Source: Pseudomonas lactucae
Lineage (GTDB): Bacteria; Pseudomonadota; Gammaproteobacteria; Pseudomonadales; Pseudomonadaceae
Direction: 5' to 3'
Length of the DNA stretch: 35,645 bases
Assembly: GCF_016937615.1 (NCBI RefSeq)
Contig: NZ_JAFHKI010000014.1
Coordinates: 1 to 35,645 of the forward strand
In this document: in pieces, positions 26,993 through 35,645 of the stretch
How positions within the stretch are numbered: position 1 is the stretch's first letter
Layout of the letters: each line of letters starts with the position of its first letter
Translations under genes and position numbers: made by a program
The notes under the pieces: model-generated
The model's database searches: none
Seen by the model: the letters and a program-made list of their open reading frames with translations, nothing else
Told to the model about the DNA's origin: nothing

Positions 26993-27433
26993 ATGTCAGA
27001 GACCTTCACCAAAGGCATGGCCAGGAACATCTACTTCGGGGGAAGCATTTTCTTCTTCCTGATTTTCCTGGCCCTGACCTATCACACCGAACAAACCTTT
27101 CCCGCCCGCAGCAACGTCGACCAGCTCACCGAAGCGGTGGTGCGCGGCAAGGGCGTGTGGGAGCGCAATAACTGCATCGGCTGCCACACCTTGCTGGGCG
27201 AGGGCGCGTACTTTGCGCCTGAGTTGGGCAATGTGTTCAAGCGCCGAGGCGGTGAAGAAGGCTTCAAGCCGTTCCTGCATGCCTGGATGAAGATGCAACC
27301 CCTCGGTGTGCCGGGACGACGGGCCATGCCGCAATTCAACCTCAGCGACCAGGAGGTGGACGATATGGCCGAGTTCCTCAAATGGAGCTCGAAGATCGAC
27401 ACCAATAACTGGCCACCGAACAAGGAGGGCTGA
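26993..27433 (+). CDS. norC: Nitric oxide reductase subunit C
   Basis: The membrane-anchored cytochrome c subunit of cNOR, 146 residues. One N-terminal transmembrane helix (GGSIFFFLIFLALTYHTEQT) is followed by a periplasmic domain with heme site C61-I-G-C64-H65 (ERNNCIGCHTLLGEGAYFAP) and a methionine ligand in the later RRAMPQF segment. ATG 26993 is chosen because GAGGA lies seven bases upstream; ATG 26963 lies in the core promoter. It passes electrons to NorB. Confidence 0.96.
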   Translation: MSETFTKGMARNIYFGGSIFFFLIFLALTYHTEQTFPARSNVDQLTEAVVRGKGVWERNNCIGCHTLLGEGAYFAPELGNVFKRRGGEEGFKPFLHAWMKMQPLGVPGRRAMPQFNLSDQEVDDMAEFLKWSSKIDTNNWPPNKEG

Positions 27434-28858
<1,425 letters not shown>

Positions 28859-28859
28859 A

Positions 28860-28879
28860 GGTGCCCCTCCCACATTCGG
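28860..28879. repeat. GTGGGAGGG-type repeat remnant
   Basis: GGTGCCCCTCCCACATTCGG in the 65-bp gap between norB and norD, the same core as at 43-68. Confidence 0.45.
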
Positions 28880-28923
28880 CTCACGGTGTACCTGTCGAAT
28901 AACCAGCATTTGGAGCCCGTTCC

Positions 28924-30762
28924 ATGGCCTTTACCCTTGAATTGGAAGAGTGGGTCGGCAGTGCCTGGCATCGCTTTATCACGCGCCGCGCCAGTGTGGA
29001 TTTCCCCGAGGCGCAGGTTCACCTGGCCGACCAGCAGCGCAGCCTGGCGCTGCTGTTTCGCGCCCTCGGCGGTGCCGGCGGTATCGCCCTGGAAGCCGCC
29101 GCCGAGCGTGACTTGCTGTTGCGGCGCAATGTGCTGATGCGCATCGCCGGCACCTGCAGGCAGGCGCCGCTGGCCTGCTGTGACGGCAGCCGTTTGCGCC
29201 TGCCGGCCAGCCTGGCGGTGTTTCCCCAGGCCGCGCTCAACCGCGAACTCTACCGCTGGCTGGCGCTGCTGGCGGCGCAGTCGGGACCGATGACCCATTG
29301 GGCGCGCGACAACCAGCGCTGGACCTGGCTGCTGTTGCAGCGTTACCCGGCGCTGCTGCCCAGCTACCGGCGCCTGGTGGACGCACACATTGCGCTGCGT
29401 CCCGACCCCGCCACCTTGCGCCCCGACGACGCGGCCCTGGAAAAGCTTGCGCAAGGCCCTGCGCGAACCCGGCAGTGTGCGCCGGCTGCCACGCAGCGAG
29501 CGGCCGCCTGGCCATTGCCCCTGTGGCTGTACCCACCCTTGCAACTGGACACGCCCCAAGCCGGCGACCTCGATGACGAAGGCGAGGACCTGTCGACCCT
29601 GCCAGGCCAACACACCGGCGCGCCCAACCGCGCCACGCGCCTCGATGACCACAGCCACGACGGCGGCCTGCTGGTGGTGCGCCTGGAAAACCTGTTCAGT
29701 TGGACCGAGCACGTCGACCTTGATCGCTGGACCGACGACAGCCAGGACCCGGACGCCGCCCGTGTCGCCGATGACCTCGACCAGTTGAGCCTGTCGCGCC
29801 AGCGCGTGCGCAAGAGCGGTGGTCTGAAACTGCATCTGGACCTGCCGCCCGCTGATGTCGATGACATTCCCCTGGGCGAAGGCCTCAAGCTGCCCGAGTG
29901 GGATTATCGTCAACAATGCCTGCAACCCGGTTTCGTCAATCTGCTATTGATGCAGCCACGTGCCGATGCACCGCAACCCTTACCGGCCCGATTACTCGGC
30001 CCGGCGCAGCGTCTGCGCCGTCAATTCCAGCAACTGCGCACCGACCGCCAATGGCTGCGCCAACAACCCCAAGGCACGGAACTGGACCTGCAGGCCTGGG
30101 TGGATTTTTACGTGCAACGCCAACACGGCGCCTGTACCGAACGCGGCTTGTACCAGGAGCAACGCCACGCCCGGCGCGACCTAGCGTGCCTGCTGCTGGC
30201 GGACTTGTCGATGTCCACCGACGCCCATCTTAACGACACGCAAAAGGTCATCGACGTGATCCGCGACAGCCTGTTGCTGTTCGGCGAAAGTCTGGCCGGG
30301 CTGGGGGATGCGTTTGCGCTGTATGGTTTCTCGTCCCTGCGCCGTCATCATGTACGCCTGCAACAACTCAAAACCTTCGAGCAACCCTATGACGACCGTA
30401 CGCGCGGCTGCATCCAGGCGCTCAAACCGGGGTACTACACGCGCATGGGCGCCGCGATCCGTCAGGCCACCCATTTGCTGGGCAAGCGCAAACAACGGCA
30501 CAAACTGTTGCTGCTGCTGACCGATGGCAAACCCAATGACCTGGACCTGTATGAGGGCCGCTACGGGATCGAAGACACCCGCCAGGCGGTGGCGCAGGCG
30601 CGGCGCCAGGGCCTGGTACCGTTCTGCATCACCATCGACAAACAGGCTGCGGACTACTTGCCCTACCTGTTCGGCGCCCATGGCTACACCCTGATCCGCC
30701 AGCCGGAGCAATTGCCGCTGCGCTTGCCCCAGTTGTACCGGCAATTGACCGAGCGTCAGTAA
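28924..30762 (+). CDS. norD: Nitric oxide reductase activation protein NorD
   Basis: A protein of 612 residues with a C-terminal von Willebrand factor A domain. The MIDAS motif DLSMS begins at about residue 427 (LLLADLSMSTDAHLNDTQKV), and the later LLLLTDGKPND is the second metal-binding loop. The N-terminal two thirds is helical and rich in Arg and Gln. NorD works with the AAA+ protein NirQ to insert or activate the FeB site of NOR. GGAG precedes the ATG by seven bases. Its 3' end overlaps the convergent DnrP-like gene by seven bases. Confidence 0.94.
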   Translation: MAFTLELEEWVGSAWHRFITRRASVDFPEAQVHLADQQRSLALLFRALGGAGGIALEAAAERDLLLRRNVLMRIAGTCRQAPLACCDGSRLRLPASLAVFPQAALNRELYRWLALLAAQSGPMTHWARDNQRWTWLLLQRYPALLPSYRRLVDAHIALRPDPATLRPDDAALEKLAQGPARTRQCAPAATQRAAAWPLPLWLYPPLQLDTPQAGDLDDEGEDLSTLPGQHTGAPNRATRLDDHSHDGGLLVVRLENLFSWTEHVDLDRWTDDSQDPDAARVADDLDQLSLSRQRVRKSGGLKLHLDLPPADVDDIPLGEGLKLPEWDYRQQCLQPGFVNLLLMQPRADAPQPLPARLLGPAQRLRRQFQQLRTDRQWLRQQPQGTELDLQAWVDFYVQRQHGACTERGLYQEQRHARRDLACLLLADLSMSTDAHLNDTQKVIDVIRDSLLLFGESLAGLGDAFALYGFSSLRRHHVRLQQLKTFEQPYDDRTRGCIQALKPGYYTRMGAAIRQATHLLGKRKQRHKLLLLLTDGKPNDLDLYEGRYGIEDTRQAVAQARRQGLVPFCITIDKQAADYLPYLFGAHGYTLIRQPEQLPLRLPQLYRQLTERQ

Positions 30763-30947
30763 AAGTCGCGCGGCAGCCAGAGGAACATCGCGATGCAAAA
30801 CAGCGCCAGGCCCAGGCAGAACCACTGGAAACGCCTCAATCGGCGCGCTTGCAACAACGCGTCCGCAGTGGGCAGGGGCGTCGCGCAGCCCGCGCAATCG
30901 TCGCGTGTGTCGGCATTGCGGCGCTGGCAATACAGGCAGGTTTTCAC
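30756..30947 (-). CDS. dnrP: DnrP-like small zinc-ribbon membrane protein
   Basis: A protein of 63 residues. Two Cys pairs (TCLYCQRR and DDCAGCATPL) form a zinc-ribbon-like unit, followed by a single C-terminal transmembrane helix (FQWFCLGLALFCIAMFLWL). It starts with GTG at 30947, overlapping the dnr stop codon as GTGA, so it is translationally coupled to the regulator. The layout and position match the small protein called DnrP in denitrifying Pseudomonas. The role is not established; modulation of Dnr or of NOR assembly is possible. Confidence 0.65.
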   Translation of the reverse strand: MKTCLYCQRRNADTRDDCAGCATPLPTADALLQARRLRRFQWFCLGLALFCIAMFLWLPRDFY

Positions 30948-31627
30948 TCGAATTGCTCCAGGCGCAGCCGATCGAGGATGACGATCTGGCGACCGTCCTG
31001 GGTGATGATTTTTTCGTCGATCAGGCGTCGGATAATCCGCGAGAAGGTTTCGGGCTGGATCGACAAATGCCCGGCAATCAACTGCTTGGCCATGGGCAGT
31101 TCGAACGTCGTGTCGGCGCCGCTCAAGTGCATCAGTTGCGTCAGCAGATAGCGCACCACACGGTGGGTGGCGTTTTTCAGCGACAGCGTTTCGATCTCGT
31201 TGACCCGCTGATGCAGGCGCACACACAGCTTGCCGAGCAGGGCGAAAGTCAGGCGGCTGTTGCTGTGAAGCAGGCGCGTGTAGGCGGCGTTGGACAACCG
31301 GTACAGCTGAGTGGGGCACACCGCTTCGGCACAGGCCACATAGTTGGGGGTGTCCATCAGCATCATGGCTTCGGCGAAGGTCTGGCGTTCGCCGATCACC
31401 TCGAACACCTTCTCCTGACCGTCGGGGGTCAGCCGGTAGATCTTCACGGCGCCGGCGATCACGAAGTAAAACGCATCGGCCGGTTCACCCTGGCGGAACA
31501 GCGGTTCGCCCTTGTCGATGCTCAGTAATTGGCTGTTGCCCATCAGCGTGTCGAGTTCCTCCTCGTTCAGCGGTTCGAACAGGTGGTGGCTGCGCAGGAT
31601 CTGGTGATGCACACGATGCAAGACCAT
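30944..31627 (-). CDS. dnr: Dissimilatory nitrate respiration regulator Dnr
   Basis: A CRP/FNR-superfamily activator of 227 residues, the same length as P. aeruginosa DNR. The N-terminal heme/NO-sensing cyclic-nucleotide-like domain (KGEPLFRQGEPADAFYFVIA, YRLTPDGQEKVFEVIGERQT) is followed by the dimerisation helix and a winged helix whose recognition helix is IQPETFSRIIRRL. It lacks the N-terminal cysteine cluster of ANR/FNR, as expected for DNR. It activates nir, nor and related genes when NO is present and oxygen is low, via the boxes listed here. ATG 31627 chosen from homology and length. Confidence 0.95.
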   Translation of the reverse strand: MVLHRVHHQILRSHHLFEPLNEEELDTLMGNSQLLSIDKGEPLFRQGEPADAFYFVIAGAVKIYRLTPDGQEKVFEVIGERQTFAEAMMLMDTPNYVACAEAVCPTQLYRLSNAAYTRLLHSNSRLTFALLGKLCVRLHQRVNEIETLSLKNATHRVVRYLLTQLMHLSGADTTFELPMAKQLIAGHLSIQPETFSRIIRRLIDEKIITQDGRQIVILDRLRLEQFE

Positions 31628-31656
31628 GCCGGGCTCCTTGAATACCAGCGGGGCGT

Positions 31657-31746
31657 TCACACCAGCACCAGCGACAGGCCGCTGGCGGCGGCCAGCATGG
31701 CACCGACAATCACAAACCAGGCGAGGGGGACACAGGCGTTTTTCAT
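31657..31746 (-). CDS. Small single-helix membrane protein upstream of dnr
   Basis: A 29-codon reading frame from ATG 31746: a short basic start (MKNACVP) then a hydrophobic helix (LAWFVIVGAMLAAASGLSLV). It lies 29 bp before dnr and downstream of the candidate box at 31809, so it would be the first gene of the dnr operon. Evidence for translation is only its composition, position and a GGAGCC about seven bases before the ATG. Could be a leader peptide or a chance frame. Confidence 0.45.
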   Translation of the reverse strand: MKNACVPLAWFVIVGAMLAAASGLSLVLV

Positions 31747-31808
31747 ACGGGCTCCAGGTGACGGTAAACGTGCAGGCGCCAGCGTAAATGCTCGCGCCGC
31801 CGCGCGAC

Positions 31809-31822
31809 TTGATCCAAGACAA
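31809..31822. promoter_or_regulatory. Candidate ANR/DNR box between dnr and nnrS
   Basis: On the minus strand TTGTCTTGGATCAA matches TTGAT-N4-ATCAA at 8 of 10 positions. On the plus strand CAAAAT at 31845-31850 lies about 32 bp from its centre; on the minus strand TTTACG near 31785 does the same. One box could thus serve the divergent dnr and nnrS transcripts. Confidence 0.55.
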
Positions 31823-31878
31823 GGGGGGCGCACGCGCACCGGCGCAAAATCGTCGCAGTCCTGAAGGGAGACCGTGTT

Positions 31879-33069
31879 ATGCAAGTGCTTGATCGACGCA
31901 AGGCCATGGCGATTACTCCGTTGTTTCGCCTGGCCTTCCGGCCATTTTTCCTCGGTGCATGCCTGTTAGCGGCGCTGGCCGTTCCCCTCTGGCTGCTGGC
32001 CCTGGGAGGCGCCACCGGCAGTTGGCAACCGGCCGGCGGCTGGCTGGCCTGGCATCGGCATGAGCTGCTGTTCGGCTTTGGCGTGGCGATGATCGCCGGG
32101 TTTCTGCTCACGGCCGTGCAGACCTGGACCGGTCGGCCCGGCCTCAGCGGGGCGCCGTTGGCGGGGCTGGCCGCGCTGTGGCTGGCGGCGCGGCTGGGTT
32201 GGCTGTTGAACCTGCCCTGGCCGTTGCTGGCGCTGCTGGAGCTGAGCTTCCCACTGGCCGTGGCCGGGGTGATGGGGTGGACGCTGTGGCAGGTGCGACA
32301 ACAGCGCAACTATCCGATTGTGCTGGTGTTGCTGCTGTTGGCCGTGGCGGATGGCATTGCCCTGTACGGGCTGTTGCGCCAGGACGACGGCTGGCAGCGC
32401 CAGGCGGTGCTCACCGGTTTGTGGCTGGTGGCGGCGATGATGGGCCTGATCGGCGGCCGTGTGATTCCGTTTTTCACCCAGCGTGGGTTGGGCCGGGTCG
32501 AGGCGGTAAAGCCCTGGCCGTGGCTGGACCGTATATTGCTCGGCGGTTCGATCCTGGTGGCGCTGGCTTATGCGGGCGGGTTGGCCGCGTCGCCCAGCCT
32601 GTGGCTCGGCGCGTTGTTCGCGGCCCTTGGCATCGGCCACCTGCTGCGCCTGGTGCGCTGGCATGACCACGGCCTGTGGCGCGTGCCGCTGCTGTGGTCG
32701 TTGCACCTGGCGTATGCGTGGCTGGCGCTGGCCTGCCTGGGCATGGCGCTGTGGAACGTCGGTGCGCCGCTCAACCCGAGCCTGGCGGTGCATGCGCTCA
32801 CCCTGGGCGCCATGGGCGGCTTGATCCTGGCGATGATCGCGCGGGTCAGCCTGGGCCATACCGGCCGGCCCTTGCAGCCGCCGGGCGGGATGACCCTGGC
32901 CTTTGCGCTGCTGAACCTGGCCTGCGTGTGCCGGGTGCTGCTGGTGCTGGTGTGGCCGGTGGCGGCGTTGTGGCTGGCCGGGCTGTGCTGGTCCGTCGGT
33001 CTCGGGCTGTACCTGTGGCGCTACGGGCCGATGTTGATGCAGTCGCGCGTCGATGGGCACCCTGGCTAG
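31879..33069 (+). CDS. nnrS: NnrS-family heme/copper membrane protein
   Basis: A protein of 396 residues with about 12 hydrophobic helices, of the NnrS family. The start FRLAFRPFFLGACLLAALA, the WHRHELLFGFGVAMIAGFLL block and GGRVIPFFTQRGLG are typical. NnrS is a heme- and copper-containing inner membrane protein that protects against NO-derived stress in denitrifiers. A GGGAG precedes the ATG by about eight bases. The candidate DNR box at 31809 lies upstream. It forms an operon with the next small membrane protein (9-bp gap). Confidence 0.93.
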   Translation: MQVLDRRKAMAITPLFRLAFRPFFLGACLLAALAVPLWLLALGGATGSWQPAGGWLAWHRHELLFGFGVAMIAGFLLTAVQTWTGRPGLSGAPLAGLAALWLAARLGWLLNLPWPLLALLELSFPLAVAGVMGWTLWQVRQQRNYPIVLVLLLLAVADGIALYGLLRQDDGWQRQAVLTGLWLVAAMMGLIGGRVIPFFTQRGLGRVEAVKPWPWLDRILLGGSILVALAYAGGLAASPSLWLGALFAALGIGHLLRLVRWHDHGLWRVPLLWSLHLAYAWLALACLGMALWNVGAPLNPSLAVHALTLGAMGGLILAMIARVSLGHTGRPLQPPGGMTLAFALLNLACVCRVLLVLVWPVAALWLAGLCWSVGLGLYLWRYGPMLMQSRVDGHPG

Positions 33070-33078
33070 GAGAGACCG

Positions 33079-33498
33079 ATGTTGTATTCGTGGTTATTGA
33101 TCGTGCACCTGCTGGCGGCCATCGCCTTTATCGGCACGTTGTTTTTTGAAGTGGTGATCTGGCACAGCGCCCGGCACGAATTGGCCTGGTCGGCGCAGTT
33201 CACCGCCGAGCACGCGATTGCCCGGCGTTCACGCCAAGTGCTGCATGGCGTGGTGGTGCTGCTGTACGGCGCGGGTATCGGCCTGGCCTGGCACTACTGG
33301 GGCATGCCGTGGACCGGGCGTTTCGCGCTGCTGCTGAGCCTGAAAATCAGCCTGGCCCTGAGCATCATCGGCCACTACCTGCTGCTGGCGTACTGGCTGA
33401 CCCACAAACGTCTGAGCCCCAGGCGGGCGGTGTGGATCCGGCGCAGCATCCTGGCGCACATGGTGCTGATCGTGATCCTTGCCAAGTCGCTGTGGTAG
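33079..33498 (+). CDS. Small CopD-like four-helix membrane protein, paralogue of 12727-13170
   Basis: A protein of 139 residues with four transmembrane helices. His10, FIGT at 17-20, FFEV at 22-25, the LKISLALSIIGHYLL helix with its His, and the end AHMVLIVILAKSLW match the protein at 12727 in the same positions. The aligned intramembrane histidines suggest heme b binding, which is inference. It follows nnrS by nine bases with AGGAGA before its ATG, so it is cotranscribed with it. The two paralogues stand at opposite ends of the island. Confidence 0.78.
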   Translation: MLYSWLLIVHLLAAIAFIGTLFFEVVIWHSARHELAWSAQFTAEHAIARRSRQVLHGVVVLLYGAGIGLAWHYWGMPWTGRFALLLSLKISLALSIIGHYLLLAYWLTHKRLSPRRAVWIRRSILAHMVLIVILAKSLW

Positions 33499-33528
33499 GG
33501 CCGTGCGGCGTCATGCCGCGGACGAATG

Positions 33529-33542
33529 TTGATCGCGGTCAA
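33529..33542 (+). promoter_or_regulatory. FNR/DNR-type box upstream of pdxH-moaB-moeA
   Basis: TTGATCGCGGTCAA matches TTGAT-N4-ATCAA at 9 of 10 positions, 56 bp before the ATG at 33598. CACACT at 33565-33570 lies at the expected -10 distance but is a weak match. Confidence 0.72.
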
Positions 33543-33597
33543 GGGATAACGCGGCGGTAGTTCCCACACTGTGGCGAACTTTCTGGAGGACCGCGCC

Positions 33598-34245
33598 ATG
33601 CCCCTGTCTCTTGCGCAATTGCGCCGCAACTACACCCTGTATGGCTTGAGGGACGACCTTGTGCAGGCCGATCCCCTGGTGCTGTTCGGCCAGTGGCTCG
33701 ACCAGGCGCGCAAGACCGAAGTGCCGCCGGCCGAGGCCAACAGCATGGCCCTGGCCACGGTCGACCGTGAGGGGCATGCCCATTGCCGCATCCTGTTGCT
33801 CAAGGGCTTCAGCGCCGACGGCTTTTTCTTCTTTGGCCATTATCAAAGCGCCAAGGGCCAGGAGCTGGCGAGCAATCCCCATGCGGCCATGACGTTTTTC
33901 TGGCCGGGCCTGGAGCGTCAGGTGCGCATTGAGGGCCCCGTGGTGCGTGCGCAGGCCCAACTGTCGGACGACTATTTCGACGCCCGTCCCGCCGCTAGCC
34001 AGTTGGGCGCCTGGGCCTCGCCGCAAAGCCAGCCCCTGGGCCATCGCAGCGAACTGGAAAGCCGCTTGCGCGAGGTCACTGAGCGCTTCGCCGGCCGCCA
34101 ACCGCCACGCCCCGAACATTGGGGCGGCTTTTGCCTGCAACCGCGGCGCATCGAGTTCTGGCAAGGCCGCCCCGACCGCCTGCATGACCGTCTCGACTAT
34201 CGCCTGCACGACGGTCACTGGCAGCGCACGCGGCTGGCCCCCTAA
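33598..34245 (+). CDS. pdxH: PNPOx-type pyridoxine/pyridoxamine 5'-phosphate oxidase
   Basis: A protein of 215 residues, exactly typical for PdxH, an FMN enzyme that makes pyridoxal 5'-phosphate. Seen: N-terminal [13 protein letters not shown], the FMN-binding [20 protein letters not shown] segment (in parts [18 protein letters not shown]), the [14 protein letters not shown] strand, and the C-terminal [15 protein letters not shown] signature with its conserved Arg and His. GGAGG precedes ATG 33598 by eight bases; the GTG at 33571 has no such site. Its location behind a DNR box and ahead of moaB and moeA is unusual for pdxH and suggests a second, denitrification-linked copy. Confidence 0.87.
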   Translation: MPLSLAQLRRNYTLYGLRDDLVQADPLVLFGQWLDQARKTEVPPAEANSMALATVDREGHAHCRILLLKGFSADGFFFFGHYQSAKGQELASNPHAAMTFFWPGLERQVRIEGPVVRAQAQLSDDYFDARPAASQLGAWASPQSQPLGHRSELESRLREVTERFAGRQPPRPEHWGGFCLQPRRIEFWQGRPDRLHDRLDYRLHDGHWQRTRLAP

Positions 34246-34271
34246 CGGCATACCTCCTCCGAGGAATAGGC

Positions 34272-34293
34272 CCTGCGCCCATTGCGGCGCAGG
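34272..34293. other. Strong hairpin between pdxH and moaB
   Basis: CCTGCGCC and GGCGCAGG pair perfectly around a six-base loop, 27 bp after the pdxH stop and followed by CTTTGC. It could be a partial terminator or an RNA processing site; there is no T run. Confidence 0.4.
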
Positions 34294-34329
34294 CTTTGCA
34301 GCACTTTCCTGACGTTTGGAGCCTGGATC

Positions 34330-34884
34330 ATGGCCCATTTGAAACAACGGCATTTCGTGCCACTGAACATCGCCGTGCTGACCATCAGCGACACCCGCAG
34401 CCTCGACACGGATACCTCCGGCCAGACCCTGGTGGACCGCTTGCAGCGCGCCGGCCATGTGCTGGTGGACCGAGGTCTGGTGATTGACGATATCTACCAG
34501 ATCCGCGCGCAGGTTTCCCTGTGGATCGCCGACCCCGAGGTCCAGGTGGTGCTGATGACCGGTGGCACCGGCTTCACCGCCCGCGACAACACCCCCCAGG
34601 CTGTGCTGCCGTTGCTGGACAAACAGGTGGACGGCTTTGGCGAGCTGTTCCGCCAGGTGTCCCTGGCCGAAATCGGCATGTCGACCCTGCAATCGCGCGC
34701 GCTGGCCGGCGTCAGTAACGGCGTGCTGGTGTGTTGCATGCCCGGTTCGCCCGGCGCCTGTCGCACCGCGTGGGACCAGATCCTGCTCAGCCAGTTGGAC
34801 AGTCGCACCGGCCCGTGCAATTTCGTGCCGCACCTCAAGCCGCAGCCTGATCAAGTGCTCGGCGCCTGCGAGGCACGGTCATGA
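34330..34884 (+). CDS. moaB: Molybdenum cofactor biosynthesis protein MoaB
   Basis: A protein of 184 residues of the MoaB/MogA family, involved in adenylylation of molybdopterin. Seen: LNIAVLTISDTRSLDTDTSG near the N-terminus, VVLMTGGTGFTARDNTPQAV with the TGGTG substrate loop, and VCCMPGSPGACRTAWDQIL with the PGSP loop. ATG 34330 has GGAG about nine bases upstream. It overlaps moeA by four bases (ATGA). Moco is needed for nitrate reductase, the step before nitrite reductase in denitrification. Confidence 0.93.
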   Translation: MAHLKQRHFVPLNIAVLTISDTRSLDTDTSGQTLVDRLQRAGHVLVDRGLVIDDIYQIRAQVSLWIADPEVQVVLMTGGTGFTARDNTPQAVLPLLDKQVDGFGELFRQVSLAEIGMSTLQSRALAGVSNGVLVCCMPGSPGACRTAWDQILLSQLDSRTGPCNFVPHLKPQPDQVLGACEARS

Positions 34885-35645
34885 GCGTGTGTGACAGCGG
34901 CGAGCTGTTGCCGGTGGACGTGGCCGTCGAACAACTGCTGGCCCAGGCGCCACCGCCACCGTCCACCGAGGTGGTGGCCCTGGGCGAGGCCCTTGGCCGG
35001 GTGACCGCCGAAGAGGTGTTCTCGCCCCTCGACCTGCCGAGCTGGGACAACAGCGCCATGGACGGCTACGCCCTGCGCGCCTTCGATGTGCCGGAGCAGG
35101 GCGGCTACCTGGTATTGGCGGGGCGGATCGCCGCCGGGCACAGCAGCGACGTACCGTTGCAGGCTGGGCAATGCGTGCGGATTTTTACCGGTGCGCCCCT
35201 GCGTCCGGCGCCGACAGTGTGGTGCCCCAGGAGCGCTGCCGCGTGTACGGCCAGCGTATCTGGTGCCCGCCGTTGCGCCTGGGCGAACACGTGCGCAAGC
35301 GCGGTGAAGAGCTGCAACGCGGCCAGCGCATCTTGAGCGCCGGCAAGCGCCTGCGCGCCCAGGAAATCGGCCTGCTGGCAGCGGCGGGCATCCCGCGCGT
35401 CAAGGTCTACCGGCCACTGCGGGTGTCGCCTGCTCAGCAGCGGCGATGAGCTGCGCGAGCCTGGCGAACCGCTGGCGCCGGACAGATCTACAACAGCAAC
35501 CGCCATCTGGTCGCCGCGTTGCTGCGTGGCTGGGGCGTGCAAGTGCACGACTACGGCGTGATGGCCGATGCCCTGGCGGCCAGCCGCGACGCGCTGGCCC
35601 CTGGCGTCCCTCCGAGTGCGACCTGCTGCTGACCACTGGCGGTGT
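34881..35645 (+). CDS. moeA: Molybdopterin molybdenumtransferase MoeA, partial and with several frameshifts
   Basis: Inserts molybdate into adenylylated molybdopterin. The N-terminal half is clean: LLPVDVAVEQLL, ALGEALGRVTAEEV, LPSWDNSAMDGYALRA and VRIFTGAPL. The frame then breaks about four times: near 35200-35204 (one base lost; continues SGADSVVPQERCRVYG), near 35426-35430 (one base gained; continues LLSSGDELREPGEPLAP), near 35480 (one lost; continues QIYNSNRHLVAALLRG) and near 35597-35610 (one lost; continues SECDLLLTTGG). All pieces fit one MoeA, which runs off the window. Four indels in 450 bp without any stop in the conceptual protein point to poor sequence near a contig end rather than decay. 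Confidence 0.85.

Noticed and set aside
33511..34854. A 447-codon open frame on the minus strand opposite pdxH and moaB
   Set aside because: Shadow of two genes with clear protein families; composition typical of antisense frames in GC-rich DNA.

Overview
The window looks like chromosome of a fluorescent Pseudomonas (P. fluorescens group). Support: GC-rich coding with Pseudomonas codon use, short copies of the GTGGGAGGG repeat common in intergenic DNA of this group, and a full cytochrome cd1-type denitrification island in Pseudomonas gene order. No rRNA, tRNA, insertion sequence or CRISPR array was seen.

Layout. (1) 1-10.4 kb is ordinary accessory or housekeeping DNA: a creatininase-family amidohydrolase, two unrelated L,D-transpeptidases, a P-loop kinase, an RsbQ-like hydrolase translationally coupled to a PAS histidine kinase, a TPM-domain membrane protein, two GNAT acetyltransferases, a DUF488 protein convergent with an uncharacterised protein, and a small cupin. 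(2) 10.4-12.1 kb is a copper-handling set: PCu(A)C chaperone, SCO protein and a DUF2946 protein. (3) 12.1-34.2 kb is the denitrification island. On the minus strand lies nirSMCFDLGHJE (cd1 nitrite reductase, its cytochrome, heme d1 synthesis). On the plus strand lie nirQOP, norCBD (NO reductase and maturation) and nnrS. The regulator dnr with a small zinc-ribbon protein (DnrP-like) is on the minus strand. A HemN-like protein lacking the radical-SAM cluster cysteines and a small four-helix membrane protein sit at the left edge; a paralogue of the membrane protein sits at the right edge. (4) 33.6 kb to the end: a pdxH-type oxidase followed by moaB and moeA (molybdenum cofactor), running off the window.

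The denitrification genes appear tied together by FNR/DNR-type boxes (TTGAT-N4-ATCAA and close variants). They lie between nirS and nirQ, before norC, before each of the two left-edge genes, between dnr and nnrS, and before pdxH-moaB-moeA. Several have a plausible -10 about 31 bp from the box centre, as expected for class II activation.

The most striking object is between nirP and norC. An AT-richer gene of 852 codons breaks up the nir/nor block. It is preceded by an excellent HrpL box (GGAACT-N16-CCACCCA). The predicted protein has a serine-rich N-terminus with no acidic residue in its first 40 or so positions, and a C-terminal Cys/His/Asp arrangement like YopT/Mcf-type (C58-like) cysteine proteases. 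I read it as a type III secretion effector gene inserted into the denitrification island.

Sequence quality caveat: at least eight genes need single-base indel corrections, almost all one-base deletions in short G/C or A runs. They include the otherwise intact nirS and four within the last 450 bp (moeA). Sequencing or assembly error is the most economical explanation, so these genes are listed as CDS with the shift noted rather than as pseudogenes.
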